Source: Bradyrhizobium ottawaense
Lineage (GTDB): Bacteria; Pseudomonadota; Alphaproteobacteria; Rhizobiales; Xanthobacteraceae
Assembly (NCBI RefSeq): GCF_900099825.1
Contig: NZ_LT629693.1
Location: 1,860,001 to 1,924,000 of the forward strand
DNA length: 64,000 nucleotides
Direction of reading: 5' to 3'
Of this stretch, positions 1 to 9,205 are shown in pieces. The first letter of the stretch is position 1. Every line of letters starts with the position of its first letter. Position numbers and translations under genes: made by a program. The notes beneath the pieces are model-generated. The model worked only from the letters and a program-made list of their open reading frames with translations. It was not told the origin of the DNA and did not search any database.

Positions 1-451
1 CGATATCGGCGGTGTCTATCATCGCCATGAAGATATCGGGCGCGGCCTTGAGCAGGTCGGGATCGATCGATTCCTTGGGCGAACCGCCGCCGGGGATCGA
101 GATGCTTTCGACGCCGCCAGCCACGATGCAATCAGCGCCGTCCGAACGGATCGAGTTGGCGGCCATCGCGATGGTCTGCAGGCCCGACGAGCAGAAACGG
201 TTCACGGAGACGCCGGCCGTCGACTTTGGCATGCCAGCCAGCAGCGCGGCCTGACGGCCGATGTTCGGCGCGCCATGCGCGCAATTGCCGAGATAGCAGT
301 CTTCGACATAGTCCTTGGCGACGCCGGCGCGCTCGACGGCGTGCTTGATGGCGTGGGCCGCCATCGACATCGGAGGGGTAATATTGAACCCGCCACGGCC
401 GGACTTTGCCAGTCCCGTGCGAGCATAGGAAACGACGACAGCTTCACGCAT
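1..451 (-). CDS. Thiolase family protein (acetyl-CoA acetyltransferase), N-terminal part
   Basis: This is the first ~150 residues of a thiolase; the rest lies beyond the left edge. Thiolases condense or cleave acyl-CoA esters in the cytoplasm. Reading the minus strand from the ATG at 451 gives a typical thiolase N-terminus (MREAVVVSYARTGLAKS) and the nucleophilic cysteine, Cys87, in NRFCSSGLQ. A glycine-rich VAGGVES segment follows. The start is supported by an AAGGGAGG ribosome site a few bases upstream. Whether it acts in beta-oxidation, aromatic degradation or acetoacetyl-CoA synthesis cannot be told from this fragment. The aldo/keto reductase lies upstream on the same strand but about 100 bp away. 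Confidence 0.9.
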   Translation of the reverse strand, partial: MREAVVVSYARTGLAKSGRGGFNITPPMSMAAHAIKHAVERAGVAKDYVEDCYLGNCAHGAPNIGRQAALLAGMPKSTAGVSVNRFCSSGLQTIAMAANSIRSDGADCIVAGGVESISIPGGGSPKESIDPDLLKAAPDIFMAMIDTADI

Positions 452-552
452 TTTAAAGACCTCCCTTGGATGCGGCCCAGTATGGACTGGACCACAGTCG
501 GTGTGTAGCAAAAACCTTCAATTCCGGCGGACGGAAAAGGCGGGAATCGGCA

Positions 553-1371
553 TCAATCCCAAGCCGGCGCGAAGCCGGGATTTACACAACGCTTGTCCTT
601 CGGCAAGGCCGCGATGGCCGCCCGGTCGGCGTCGTCGAGCTGCACTTTCAGCGCATCGAGATTGGCTTGCTGGCTTTCGGCACGCGACGCCTTGGGAATC
701 GCGGCGACGCCGTCCTGGTCGAGCAGCCATTTCAGCGCCACCTGAGCAGCACTGGCATTGTGCTTGCGGCCGATCGCAGCCAACGCCTCGTCCGTGGCCA
801 CCCGGCCCTGCGCCAGCGGGCAATAGGCCACCAGCGGGATCGATTTCGCAGTGAGAAACTGGCGCAGCGGCGTCTGGTCCAGCATCACATGGTATTCGAC
901 CTGGTTGCAGGCGATCGGGGCCTTAATCTCGTCGACCACAGTCTTCAACAGCGCGATGTTGAAATTGGCGACACCGATGGCGCGGGTGCGGCCCTCTTCC
1001 TTCAGCTTCATCAGCGTTTCAAAGATCGCCGGCAGGTTCATGTTCCGCGCCGGCCAATGCACCAGATAGAGATCGACATGGTCGAGCCGGAGCTTCTTCA
1101 GCGAAGCATCGAACGCCCCGCGGATCGCGTCCGGCGCCAGGTTCTCGTTCCAGACCTTGGTGGTAACGTGCAGGTCCTTGCGGGCGACCTTGGAAGCGGC
1201 CAATGCCGCGCCGATCGTCTCCTCATTGGCGTACATTTCCGCGGTGTCGAGGTGCCGGTAGCCCAGATCAAGCGCGCTCTCGACCGCCGCGCGGCAGGCA
1301 TCGCCCTGCATGCGAAAGGTGCCGAGCCCGAGCTTGGGCAGGCTGATGCCCTGAGTCTTGATATTTTCCAT
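553..1371 (-). CDS. Aldo/keto reductase
   Basis: This is a 272-residue member of the aldo/keto reductase superfamily, NAD(P)H-dependent reductases of aldehydes and ketones with a TIM-barrel fold. The full catalytic tetrad is visible: Asp42 and Tyr47 in LDTAEMYANE, Lys72 in TTKVW and His105 in YLVHWP. The C-terminal cofactor-binding region (AAIPKASR) is also present. Length fits the short bacterial AKR5-like (2,5-diketo-D-gluconate reductase type) group. The ATG at 1371 has an AGGAG site about six bases upstream. The substrate is unknown. It looks monocistronic, with gaps of about 100 bp on each side. Confidence 0.93.
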   Translation of the reverse strand: MENIKTQGISLPKLGLGTFRMQGDACRAAVESALDLGYRHLDTAEMYANEETIGAALAASKVARKDLHVTTKVWNENLAPDAIRGAFDASLKKLRLDHVDLYLVHWPARNMNLPAIFETLMKLKEEGRTRAIGVANFNIALLKTVVDEIKAPIACNQVEYHVMLDQTPLRQFLTAKSIPLVAYCPLAQGRVATDEALAAIGRKHNASAAQVALKWLLDQDGVAAIPKASRAESQQANLDALKVQLDDADRAAIAALPKDKRCVNPGFAPAWD

Positions 1372-1451
1372 GATGGCTCCTGAGGGAGGTAGGGCGCCGC
1401 ATCCGTGGCAAAAGCCACGCGGACGGGTTTCATTGCGGGGAATAGGCCGCT

Positions 1452-1634
1452 ATGGATAGCCTGCCGGCACGGCGCAGTGCAAATCAAGATCAGGTCAGGA
1501 CGGCGATGGCGAGGGCGTTGCGACAGTGGCTCGAAACCCATGAACTGGCTGCGATCATCGCCGCCGTACTCGGCGTGATCGTGAGCCTTTCGCTCCTGCT
1601 CGTGGTCGGCGGCTACTTCCTGGTGACGCCCTGA
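1452..1634 (+). CDS. Small single-span membrane protein (possible)
   Basis: This short frame encodes 60 residues with a charged N-terminal half and one strong hydrophobic span (about residues 34-57, IIAAVLGVIVSLSLLLVVGG). An alternative ATG at 1506 would give a 42-residue form that keeps the membrane segment. It fills the gap between the aldo/keto reductase and phoD and is read toward phoD, which is on the opposite strand. No family is recognised. The clean transmembrane profile argues for a real gene, but the length and lack of a strong ribosome site leave doubt. Confidence 0.42.
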   Translation: MDSLPARRSANQDQVRTAMARALRQWLETHELAAIIAAVLGVIVSLSLLLVVGGYFLVTP

Positions 1635-1636
1635 AC

Positions 1637-3220
1637 TCAGATATGCTGCGCCATGATCTGGCCGGGCCGCGCGTCCGGACGGGGCTCGATATCGACCGAC
1701 CATAGATCGCGGTTGTCGACGTCCTTCAGCGTCACGGTCATGACTTCGGTTTTGCCGTCGATCGCGACATGGCCGAAAAACTGCAGCCCAAAACATGGCG
1801 CGAGATTTTCGCCCTGCTCCGCGCTACTACCCTTCTGGAACATCGCCTTGGGCCCGAAGGTATTGTCGAGGTCGCCGGGCGCCCAAGTGCCCGCATGCAG
1901 CGGGCCCGAGACGAATTCCCAGAACGGTTCGAAATCCTGACAGGCAGCGCGGTTCGGATCGTAATGATGCGCGGCCGTATAATGCATGTCGGCGGTCAGC
2001 CACACCGTGTTGCGGATGCCGGCGCGCTTCATGAACGACAACAGATCGGCGATCTCATGCTCGCGCCGCTGCGGCGGGCCGTCGCCGAGCGCGACGGCAT
2101 CCTCGCTGATCAGGCCGATCGACATGTCGGCGGCGATCACCTTCCAGGTCGCGTTGGAGGCCACCAGTTCGCGCTTCAGCCACGCCAGTTGCGCGGAGCC
2201 GAGGATGAAAGTGTCGCTGTTGTCGTCGCGCTTGTTCCAGGTGTTGTCGCGGTAGCTGCGCATGTCGAGCATGAAGACGTCGAGCAGCGGGCCGTAGCCG
2301 ATCCGGCGATAGACACGGCCGTTGTCGCTGGACGGCTCTCGCATCGGCATGAACTCGTGGAACGCGCGCCGGGCGCGGGACACCAGTTTCGGGACGCCGT
2401 CCTCGGCAAAACCGCTGTCGTCGTAGCTGCCGAGCGGCGCCCAGTCGTTGGTCACTTCGTGATCGTCCCATTGCGCGAACATCGGGACTTCGGCATGGAA
2501 GGCGCGAAAATTTTCGTCGAGCCAGTTGTATTTGTAGTTGCCGCGGAACTCCGCGAGGCTGTGGGCTGCGACGGATTTTTCTTCCGTCACGATGTTGCGC
2601 CAGATCTCGCCGTTCGGCAGCTTCAGCTCGGACGGGATGGGACAGTCGGCATAGATGTGATCGCCGGAATGAATGAAGAAGTCGGGACGGTTGTCACGCA
2701 TGGTCCGGTAGGTCCGAAATCCCCCGCGCGCCGGATCGATGCCCCAGCCCTGGCCCGCGGCATCGCCCGACCAGACGAATGACACCGAACGACGCTCCGC
2801 AGGCGCGGTGCGGAAATGCCCGACCTGGGTTTCCCCGGCGAGGCCGCTTGCGATGTCGTCGAAACGCACGCGGTAGAAGATATCCTGCCCGGCGGGCAGG
2901 CCATCAAGCAGCACTTTCGATGTGAAGTCGCTGTCCGGCAACGCATCCGATGAAGCGGTGCCGATGATGGTCCTAAAACTCTCGACCGTCGAACACTCCA
3001 CCTGCATCCGGGCCGGCCGGTCGGCGCGCGCCCAGATGACAGCGGAGTCCGCCGCAACGTCGCCGGATTGAATCCCGCAGGCGACCAGCGGACGATCCGC
3101 GGCGCGGCTCAGATAGGGTTTAGCGAGGCTGCCGAGACCGGCGGTCGCGATCGTGGCGGCGGACCTGACCAGCAACTGACGCCGGTTCAAAGCTTGCTTG
3201 GCGCGTATCACAATCGGCAT
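1637..3220 (-). CDS. phoD: Alkaline phosphatase D (PhoD family), Tat-exported
   Basis: This is a 527-residue PhoD-type phosphatase/phosphodiesterase, an exported metalloenzyme that releases phosphate from organic esters. The N-terminus carries a twin-arginine signal (NRRQLLV, residues ~12-18, then a hydrophobic stretch ending near AA), as expected for PhoD proteins that leave the cell folded. An N-terminal beta-sandwich domain (GDVAADSAVIWARAD) is followed by the phosphatase domain with metal-binding motifs WSGDAAG, SGDHIYAD, WDDHEVTNDW and LTADMHYTAAHHYD. The ATG at 3220 has AAGGTG upstream. A candidate Pho box at 3287-3304 suggests induction by phosphate starvation, which fits the large phosphonate locus in this window. 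Confidence 0.95.
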   Translation of the reverse strand: MPIVIRAKQALNRRQLLVRSAATIATAGLGSLAKPYLSRAADRPLVACGIQSGDVAADSAVIWARADRPARMQVECSTVESFRTIIGTASSDALPDSDFTSKVLLDGLPAGQDIFYRVRFDDIASGLAGETQVGHFRTAPAERRSVSFVWSGDAAGQGWGIDPARGGFRTYRTMRDNRPDFFIHSGDHIYADCPIPSELKLPNGEIWRNIVTEEKSVAAHSLAEFRGNYKYNWLDENFRAFHAEVPMFAQWDDHEVTNDWAPLGSYDDSGFAEDGVPKLVSRARRAFHEFMPMREPSSDNGRVYRRIGYGPLLDVFMLDMRSYRDNTWNKRDDNSDTFILGSAQLAWLKRELVASNATWKVIAADMSIGLISEDAVALGDGPPQRREHEIADLLSFMKRAGIRNTVWLTADMHYTAAHHYDPNRAACQDFEPFWEFVSGPLHAGTWAPGDLDNTFGPKAMFQKGSSAEQGENLAPCFGLQFFGHVAIDGKTEVMTVTLKDVDNRDLWSVDIEPRPDARPGQIMAQHI

Positions 3221-3286
3221 CGAGTCACCTTCGTCGAATCACGACAAAGGTGTGCCCGTTGAATTTGACTCCCAGCCGAAGGTTTT

Positions 3287-3304
3287 ACGACAGGTGGATG
3301 ACGT
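3287..3304 (-). promoter_or_regulatory. Candidate Pho box upstream of phoD
   Basis: On the minus strand, ACGTCAT-CCAC-CTGTCGT matches the PhoB direct-repeat layout (CTGTCAT, 4 nt, CTGTCAT) at 5/7 and 6/7 positions, 67 bp before the phoD start. No good -10 hexamer lies at the usual ~10 nt spacing, so this is moderate evidence only. Confidence 0.45.
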
Positions 3305-3318
3305 GGGATCGTACGAAC

Positions 3319-3399
3319 CGTAGGGTGGGTTGGCCGAAGGCGTAACCCACCGCGCCGCACGAAGATGGTGGGTTACGGCTTCGCCTAACCCACCCTACG
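3319..3399. repeat. Paired palindromic repeat (GTGGGTT family), copy A
   Basis: An ~80-bp intergenic inverted repeat starts CGTAGGGTGGGTT and ends AACCCACCCTACG. Each half contains its own smaller hairpin (GGGTT.. / ..AACCC). It lies between phoD and the convergent end of the exported hypothetical gene's region. Related copies are at 20109, 43178, 49457 and 54778. Such REP-like elements can act as bidirectional terminators. Confidence 0.85.
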
Positions 3400-3410
3400 A
3401 AGTCTCAACT

Positions 3411-3839
3411 TTATCGCTGCCAGCCGCAAATACCGCCGGACTTGCACGGCCATGTTTGGATTCGCGTATCGCGCGCCTGCGCATCGAGCGGGTTGCCGTG
3501 GCGATGCGCCAGCCTGGTGCGGGCGGCGGCGCGTGGCGGTTCTGCGCTGCTCTTTGCAATTTCAGGCTTGGCCATCTGGGGCTTGGCAAGGTGAGGCTTG
3601 CGCGCTGGAAGCTTCGGCCAAACGGAAGCATCCGTATCTGCCTGCGCGCGATCGGACTTGGCTTCGATCGGAATCGGGGCGAACTCCGTTTCCGGCCCGA
3701 GCCGCTTCGGAGAAAGCACGGCCCTGGATAGATCGAGCCCAAGGAACTCGCTGGGGCGATACTCGTCCGCCACTGCCACGCCGCCCACTGCCAGGAACCC
3801 GGTGCAAAGTACTGCCGCAACGGCACTTCTCAGGACCAT
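3411..3839 (-). CDS. Exported hypothetical protein
   Basis: This 142-residue protein begins with a clear Sec signal peptide (MVLRSAVAAVLCTGFLAVGG, cleavage likely after VAVA). A proline- and lysine-rich middle (KPHLAKPQMAKPEIAK) looks disordered. The C-terminus is a cysteine-containing tail, WPCKSGGICGWQR. I do not recognise a named domain. The short CxxxGGxC tail could be a disulfide or metal site in the periplasm. It is monocistronic, followed by a palindromic repeat and divergent from nothing obvious. The signal peptide and ATG at 3839 make it likely to be a real gene. Confidence 0.7.
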   Translation of the reverse strand: MVLRSAVAAVLCTGFLAVGGVAVADEYRPSEFLGLDLSRAVLSPKRLGPETEFAPIPIEAKSDRAQADTDASVWPKLPARKPHLAKPQMAKPEIAKSSAEPPRAAARTRLAHRHGNPLDAQARDTRIQTWPCKSGGICGWQR

Positions 3840-3993
3840 TCATGGCCTCCTGAAACCAATTAAAAACAAACTACCGCAATCATGTAGGAAGCCGGCACAG
3901 CAATGCCAGCCGTTCACGCCGGCAAGGTTACTGGTCAACTATGCCGGTCGTGAAAAGTTTCACGGCCCAAATCCCGCTTCTACTCCGCCGCTT

Positions 3994-6900
3994 CTACTCG
4001 GCCGCCTGTGCGACGGGCTGCCCGATCGCGCTTTCGAGCCGCTTGGATTCGGCGCGGAATTTCGCGACGTTGGCTTCCTTGATGTGGCCGTAGCCGCGCA
4101 CGAGTTCGGCCGACTTCGCCAGCGTCACCAGCCGCGGCAGATCGAGCGGCTTATTCGCATCGAGATGGCGGAAGATCATCGCCGAATATTCGCCCGGCAG
4201 CGCGCGCTCCATCCTGCGCTCGCTGGTATAGCCGAACGGATCGAACGCGGTGCCGCGCAGCGACTTCATCCGCGACAGCAGACCGAACGCCTTGAATACC
4301 CACGGTCCGAATTCCCGCTTGCGCAGGTGCCCGGTCGCCTTGTCGCGTGGCGCGAACATCGGCGGCGCCAGGCTGACTTTCACGCTCGAGTCGCCGTCGA
4401 ACTGCTCCTTCAGCGCTTTCGCAAACTCGCCGTCGGTGTAGAGCCGGGCGACTTCATATTCGTCCTTGTAGGCCATCAGCTTGAACAGACCCTTGGCGAA
4501 GGCTTCGGTGAGGTCCTGCGATCCCGGCGCTGCCTTGGCCTCGGCGGTGCGAACGCGCTCCACCTCACCGAGGTAGCGCTTCGAATAGGCCTCGTTCTGG
4601 TAGTCGCTCAGGAAGCCGGCGCGGAACGCGATGCTTTCATCGAGCGTGCGCTTGACCGGCGCCGCGCCCGAATTCTTGAAGCGCGCGGCGGTGATCACGC
4701 GCTGCAAGTCGTGCGCGGCGAGGCGTCCCCACGAGAACGCCAGCTTGTTCATATCGATCGCTGCACCATTGAGATCGATCGCCTTCATGATCGCCTCCAG
4801 CGACAGCGGGATCGCACCACGCTGGAACGCAAAGCCGAGCATGAAGGAGTTGGTGGCGATGCTGTCGCCCATCAGCGCGGAGGCGAGCCCCGTAGCATCC
4901 AGAACGTCAAGATCGGAAGCGCTGACGGCCTCATTGAGCGAGTCGCGCATCGCGCCGGCCTGGAAATCGATATCCGGATCGATCACGAAGCTCGCGGTCG
5001 GCAACAGGTCGGCATTGACCACCGCACGCGTGACGCCGCGCTCGGCCCGGCTCAGCGCCGGGACCGAGGTGGCGACGACGATGTCGCAGCCGAGGATGAG
5101 GTTGGCGCTGCCGGGCCCGATACGGACGTTGGCGAGATCGTCCGCCGACGGCGCGATCCGGACATGGCTCATGACCGCGCCGTTTTTCTGCGACAGGCCG
5201 GTAAAGTCGAGCGTCGAGCACGCCTTGCCGTCGACATGGGCCGCCATGCCGAGCAGCGCGCCGATGGTGATGACGCCGGTGCCGCCGATGCCGGTGACGA
5301 GGATGTTGAACGCCCCGTCCAGCGCTGGCACCGTCGGCAGCGGCAGGTCGGCGAACAGCGCCGACGGATCGGCGGCGGTACGATCCGCTTTCCGCAGCCC
5401 GCCGCCATGCACGGTGACGAAGCTCGGGCAAAATCCCTCGATGCAGGAAAAATCCTTGTTGCAGTTCGACTGGTCGATCCGCCGCTTGCGGCCGAGTTCG
5501 GTCTCCAGCGGCTGTACCGAAACGCAGTTGGAAGCCACCGAGCAGTCGCCGCAGCCCTCGCAGACGCGCTCGTTGATGAACACCCGCTTTTGCGGATCGG
5601 GATAGAGCCCGCGCTTGCGGCGGCGGCGCTTTTCGGCGGCGCAGGTCTGGTCGTAGATCAGCACCGTGAGACCCTTGACCTCGCGCAGCTCCTTCTGCAC
5701 CGCGTCGAGATCGCGGCGGTGATGGATGGTGGCGCCCGGCGGGAAATAATTGGCCGGATACTTGTCGGGCTCGTCGGAGACTACGGCGAGTTGCTTGGCC
5801 CCTTCCGCCGATACTTGGTGCGCGATCTGCGACACCGTCAGGCCGCCTTCGGCGGGCTGGCCGCCGGTCATCGCCACCGCATCGTTGTAGAGGATCTTGT
5901 AGGTGATGTTGACGCCTGACGCCGCGGCGGCGCGTAGCGCCAGCAGGCCGGAATGGGTGTAGGTACCGTCGCCCAAATTCTGGAACACATGTTGTTCGCT
6001 GGTGAACGGCGCCTGCCCGATCCACGCCACGCCTTCGGCACCCATATGCGAGATCGTCTGGGTGCGGCGGCTCGGAATCGAGAGCGCCATGCCGTGACAG
6101 CCGATGCCGGCCATCGCGCGGCTGCCCTCGGGCACCTTGGTCGAGGTGTTGTGCGGACAGCCCGAACAGAAATACGGCGTCCGCTGCAGCTTCGCCGCGG
6201 CAATGCCCTCGGCCGGCCGGTCGAAGGCCTCCAGCTTTGCCAGACGCTGCTCCAGCACGGGGCTGCGGTGGCCGAGCTTGCGCAAGCGCGCCACGACGGC
6301 GGCGGCGATGATGGTCGGCGTCAGCTCGCCTTCGCTCGGCAGCAACGTGGCGCCGGTCTCGTCGCGCTTGCCGACCACCGAAGGCCGCTTCGAGGCATCG
6401 ACATTGTAGAGAATGCGAAGCAACTGGTCCTCGATGAAGCCGCGCTTCTCCTCGACAACAAGCACGTCCTGCAGGCCTTCGGCGAAGGCGCGGGCGCCGG
6501 CCTGCTCCAGCGGCCAGGTCAGCGCCACCTTGTAGATGCGCAATCCGAGCGCCTGGGCTTCGCTGTCGGTAATGCCGAGATCGGCCAGCGCCTGCCGCAG
6601 ATCTAGATAGGCCTTGCCGGTCGCCATGATGCCGAGTCGCGCCGGCTTGGAGTCGAGCACGATACGGTCGAAACGGTTGACGCGGGTGAAGGCCGCGACC
6701 GCGTCCATCTTCGGGCCGTGCAGACGACGTTCCTGCTCCAGCGGCGCGTCCGGCCAGCGGATGCCGAGTCCGCCCGGCGGCATCTCGAAATCCGTGGGCA
6801 TGATGATCTTGATGCGATCGGGATCGCTGACGATCGAAGCCGAACTCTCAACCGTCTCCGATATCGCCTTGAAGCCGACCCAGCAACTGGAATAGCGCGA

Positions 6901-7467
6901 CAGCGCGAAGCCGAGAATGCCGAGATCGAGATAATCCTGCAGCGTGGCGGGATTGACGATCGGCATCAAGGCCGATGCAAACACCTGCTCGCTCTGATGG
7001 GCGAGCGTCGAGGACTGGCAGCCATGGTCGTCGCCGGCCAGCGCGATGACGCCACCGTTGGGCGACGTGCCGGCGGAGTTGGCATGCTTGAGCGCATCCA
7101 GCGAACGGTCGACGCCGGGGCCCTTGCCGTACCAGATGCCGAACACGCCATCGACCTTGGCGCCGGGAAACATGCCGACCTGCTGGCTGCCCCACACCGC
7201 GGTTGCCGCCAGATCCTCGTTGAGTCCCGGCGCGAATTCGATGTCATGCTGCTTGAGGAAGGATTTGGCGCGCCACAGCGCGTGGTCGTACATGCCGAGC
7301 GGCGAGCCGCGATAACCTGAGATAAATCCCGCGGTGTTGAGGCCCTGCGCGCGGTCGCGTTCGCGCTGCAACATCGGCAACCGGACCAGCGCCTGCGTAC
7401 CCGAAAGGAAAATCCGCTTCGCATCCAGACGGTACTTGTCGTCCAGCCCAACTTCCATCAACGCCAT
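3994..7467 (-). CDS. Indolepyruvate ferredoxin oxidoreductase family protein (fused alpha/gamma)
   Basis: This is a very large (~1157 residue) 2-oxoacid:ferredoxin oxidoreductase that oxidatively decarboxylates aryl- or branched 2-oxoacids to acyl-CoA using ThDP and iron-sulfur clusters. The N-terminal half is IorA-like (pyrimidine-binding region, then the ThDP region with GDGTYTHSGLLAL). Two cysteine clusters follow (VCEGCGDC...NCV and SCIEGFCPSF), then the IorB-like gamma domain (GIGGTGVITIGALLGMAA) and a C-terminal extension. The fused layout is normal for proteobacterial members. I place the start at the ATG at 7467, which has GGGGAG six bases upstream. A longer frame begins at 7518 without a ribosome site. 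It is divergent from the MaoC-like gene at 7658. Confidence 0.93.
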   Translation of the reverse strand: MALMEVGLDDKYRLDAKRIFLSGTQALVRLPMLQRERDRAQGLNTAGFISGYRGSPLGMYDHALWRAKSFLKQHDIEFAPGLNEDLAATAVWGSQQVGMFPGAKVDGVFGIWYGKGPGVDRSLDALKHANSAGTSPNGGVIALAGDDHGCQSSTLAHQSEQVFASALMPIVNPATLQDYLDLGILGFALSRYSSCWVGFKAISETVESSASIVSDPDRIKIIMPTDFEMPPGGLGIRWPDAPLEQERRLHGPKMDAVAAFTRVNRFDRIVLDSKPARLGIMATGKAYLDLRQALADLGITDSEAQALGLRIYKVALTWPLEQAGARAFAEGLQDVLVVEEKRGFIEDQLLRILYNVDASKRPSVVGKRDETGATLLPSEGELTPTIIAAAVVARLRKLGHRSPVLEQRLAKLEAFDRPAEGIAAAKLQRTPYFCSGCPHNTSTKVPEGSRAMAGIGCHGMALSIPSRRTQTISHMGAEGVAWIGQAPFTSEQHVFQNLGDGTYTHSGLLALRAAAASGVNITYKILYNDAVAMTGGQPAEGGLTVSQIAHQVSAEGAKQLAVVSDEPDKYPANYFPPGATIHHRRDLDAVQKELREVKGLTVLIYDQTCAAEKRRRRKRGLYPDPQKRVFINERVCEGCGDCSVASNCVSVQPLETELGRKRRIDQSNCNKDFSCIEGFCPSFVTVHGGGLRKADRTAADPSALFADLPLPTVPALDGAFNILVTGIGGTGVITIGALLGMAAHVDGKACSTLDFTGLSQKNGAVMSHVRIAPSADDLANVRIGPGSANLILGCDIVVATSVPALSRAERGVTRAVVNADLLPTASFVIDPDIDFQAGAMRDSLNEAVSASDLDVLDATGLASALMGDSIATNSFMLGFAFQRGAIPLSLEAIMKAIDLNGAAIDMNKLAFSWGRLAAHDLQRVITAARFKNSGAAPVKRTLDESIAFRAGFLSDYQNEAYSKRYLGEVERVRTAEAKAAPGSQDLTEAFAKGLFKLMAYKDEYEVARLYTDGEFAKALKEQFDGDSSVKVSLAPPMFAPRDKATGHLRKREFGPWVFKAFGLLSRMKSLRGTAFDPFGYTSERRMERALPGEYSAMIFRHLDANKPLDLPRLVTLAKSAELVRGYGHIKEANVAKFRAESKRLESAIGQPVAQAAE

Positions 7468-7657
7468 TATCAGCTCCCCGTCGCGCTTGCCGGTCGTTCG
7501 AACCGGTCTCATTGACATTAGAATGTACCTAATTTGCTATGCGTGCCCAGCGTGAATTCATGGCCGGAGGACATATCTCCTCCGCTTGCGGACGTTTCAT
7601 CGGCCTTGCCGAAGCCTCTCTTCTTTGAGACGCTGACGGTAAAGGGAGGAGCCAGGG

Positions 7658-8602
7658 ATGACGGAAGCAGCGTTCACGAGCGAGATATTGGAGAGCGGCA
7701 ACCTGCTCACCGGGCCGTGGCGCAGGCCAGCGCAGATGCTGCATGCGCAGGTTTACGACTCTCACGCCTCGATCCACGACGATGCGACCGCGCAAAAGCT
7801 CGGTTTTCAGGGCGGGACCATCGAGGGACCGACTCATTTCAGCCAGTTTGCGCCGTTGTGCGAACGGATCTGGGGCCCGGCCTGGTTTGAGACCGGCTGC
7901 CTGTCCGCGCATTACCGGAACCCGGCCTTCGAGGGCGAGGAAGTCCAGGCCAATATCGAAAAGCCGCAACCGGGCCAGACAACTCTCGCGATCGGCATGA
8001 CCAAGCGCGACGGCACCGAGATCTTGCGCGGCACCGCCTCGATCGGCGGCAGTGGTGCGGAAACCGCGCTCGCGAAGCGGCTCGGCGAATTGAAGCCGCT
8101 CGCCGACCCCGTCATTCTCGCCGACCTCAAGGTCGGCATGAAGACCGGCCGGCAGACCGTGAAAATGGATTTCGACCAGAACATGGGCGATCTCTATCCG
8201 TTTTCACTGGCGGAGAAGCTGAAGGTCATCACCGAACCGTCGGCGTATTATTCGCAGGAACTCAATCCGTGGGGGCGGGCTATCATCCCGTTCGAGATGC
8301 TGAGCGTACTGTTTCAGTACCGCGCGCGCGAGGACCGCTTGCCGATCCGTGGACCGGCAGTCGGGCTGTTCGCGGATCAGGAAATCCGGCTGCTGCGCGG
8401 CCCGTTATTTCCCGGCGAGGCCTACACCACCGAGCGTGAGGTCGTGGCGCTGAGCGGCAGCCGCCGCACCGAAAGCATGTGGGTGAGAACGACCGTCTTC
8501 GCGGCCGACGACAGACCGGTCGCGACCATGCTGCTCAATCTGGCGAGCATGAAGGATTCCTACGCCAACTACGAACGTGAGCACAAAGCGCTCTACGGCT
8601 AG
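7658..8602 (+). CDS. MaoC-like (hot-dog fold) hydratase-type protein
   Basis: A 314-residue protein with a hot-dog fold signature near residues 45-65 (FQGGTIEGPTHFSQFAPL), the part of MaoC-like hydratases that carries the substrate-binding helix. Length would allow a double hot-dog. MaoC-type proteins hydrate enoyl-CoA or act as thioesterase-like binding domains; the exact substrate is not evident. A good AGGAG site precedes the ATG at 7658. It heads a plus-strand run with a CMD-like protein (47 bp later) and an SDR. This suggests a small pathway acting on a CoA ester or cyclic acid. Confidence 0.72.
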   Translation: MTEAAFTSEILESGNLLTGPWRRPAQMLHAQVYDSHASIHDDATAQKLGFQGGTIEGPTHFSQFAPLCERIWGPAWFETGCLSAHYRNPAFEGEEVQANIEKPQPGQTTLAIGMTKRDGTEILRGTASIGGSGAETALAKRLGELKPLADPVILADLKVGMKTGRQTVKMDFDQNMGDLYPFSLAEKLKVITEPSAYYSQELNPWGRAIIPFEMLSVLFQYRAREDRLPIRGPAVGLFADQEIRLLRGPLFPGEAYTTEREVVALSGSRRTESMWVRTTVFAADDRPVATMLLNLASMKDSYANYEREHKALYG

Positions 8603-8649
8603 TAGCGTCCGTTCGACTTCGACAGCGCCAAACAAGGAAAAACAACAAA

Positions 8650-9204
8650 ATGGCCCGCCTGCCCTATCTCGAAGCCGACCAGGTCGCCCCCGAATATCGC
8701 GACATGCTCAAGCGCAATACCAACCTGCACAAGCTGCTGGTCAATTCGCCCGACATGGCACGGGCCTTCAACGGCATCGGCGGCTACATCCGCTTCAAGA
8801 GCAAGCTCGATCCGCGCTTGCGCGAACTTGCCATCCTCCAGGTCGGCTGGATGGAAAAGTCCGAATACGAGTTCACCCATCACGTGAAGATCGGCAAGGA
8901 ATTCGGCGTTACCGACGACGACATCAAGGCCATGATGGCCGAGACCGAGGGCAAGCCCTCGAAGCTCGAACCGCTGGCGAAAGCCATCTTGCGTGGCGCC
9001 CGCGAGATGGTGCGCGAACTCGCGATGTCGGATGCGACCTTTGCCGAGATCAAAAACGAGTTGTCGGACGAGCACATGACCGATCTGGTGCTCACCATCG
9101 CCTTCTACTGCGCCGTCGTCCGCGTGCTCGCGACGATGAAGATGGACAACGAATCCTACTACAAAGAGGTACTGCAACAGTACCCGATCCCGGGAGTGAA
9201 ATGA
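8650..9204 (+). CDS. Carboxymuconolactone decarboxylase (CMD/AhpD-like) family protein
   Basis: This 184-residue alpha-helical protein matches the CMD family: LDPRLRELAILQVGW is followed by EYEFTHHVKIGKEFGVTDDDI. The second segment holds the conserved EY-x-HH region but no CxxC pair, so a thioredoxin-like peroxidase role (AhpD) is unlikely. CMD proteins in such clusters commonly accompany degradation of aromatic or alicyclic acids. The stop codon is one base from the ATG of the following SDR, so the two genes are almost certainly co-translated. Confidence 0.88.
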   Translation: MARLPYLEADQVAPEYRDMLKRNTNLHKLLVNSPDMARAFNGIGGYIRFKSKLDPRLRELAILQVGWMEKSEYEFTHHVKIGKEFGVTDDDIKAMMAETEGKPSKLEPLAKAILRGAREMVRELAMSDATFAEIKNELSDEHMTDLVLTIAFYCAVVRVLATMKMDNESYYKEVLQQYPIPGVK

Positions 9205-9205
9205 A

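Noticed and set aside
466..2782. Long plus-strand frames opposite the aldo/keto reductase and phoD
   Set aside because: Composition is that of antisense frames in GC-rich genes; the minus-strand genes have full catalytic motifs.
3598..5919. A 773-codon open frame on the plus strand
   Set aside because: It is antisense to the indolepyruvate:ferredoxin oxidoreductase, has an Arg/Ala/His-rich composition typical of a shadow frame in GC-rich DNA, and shows no domain.
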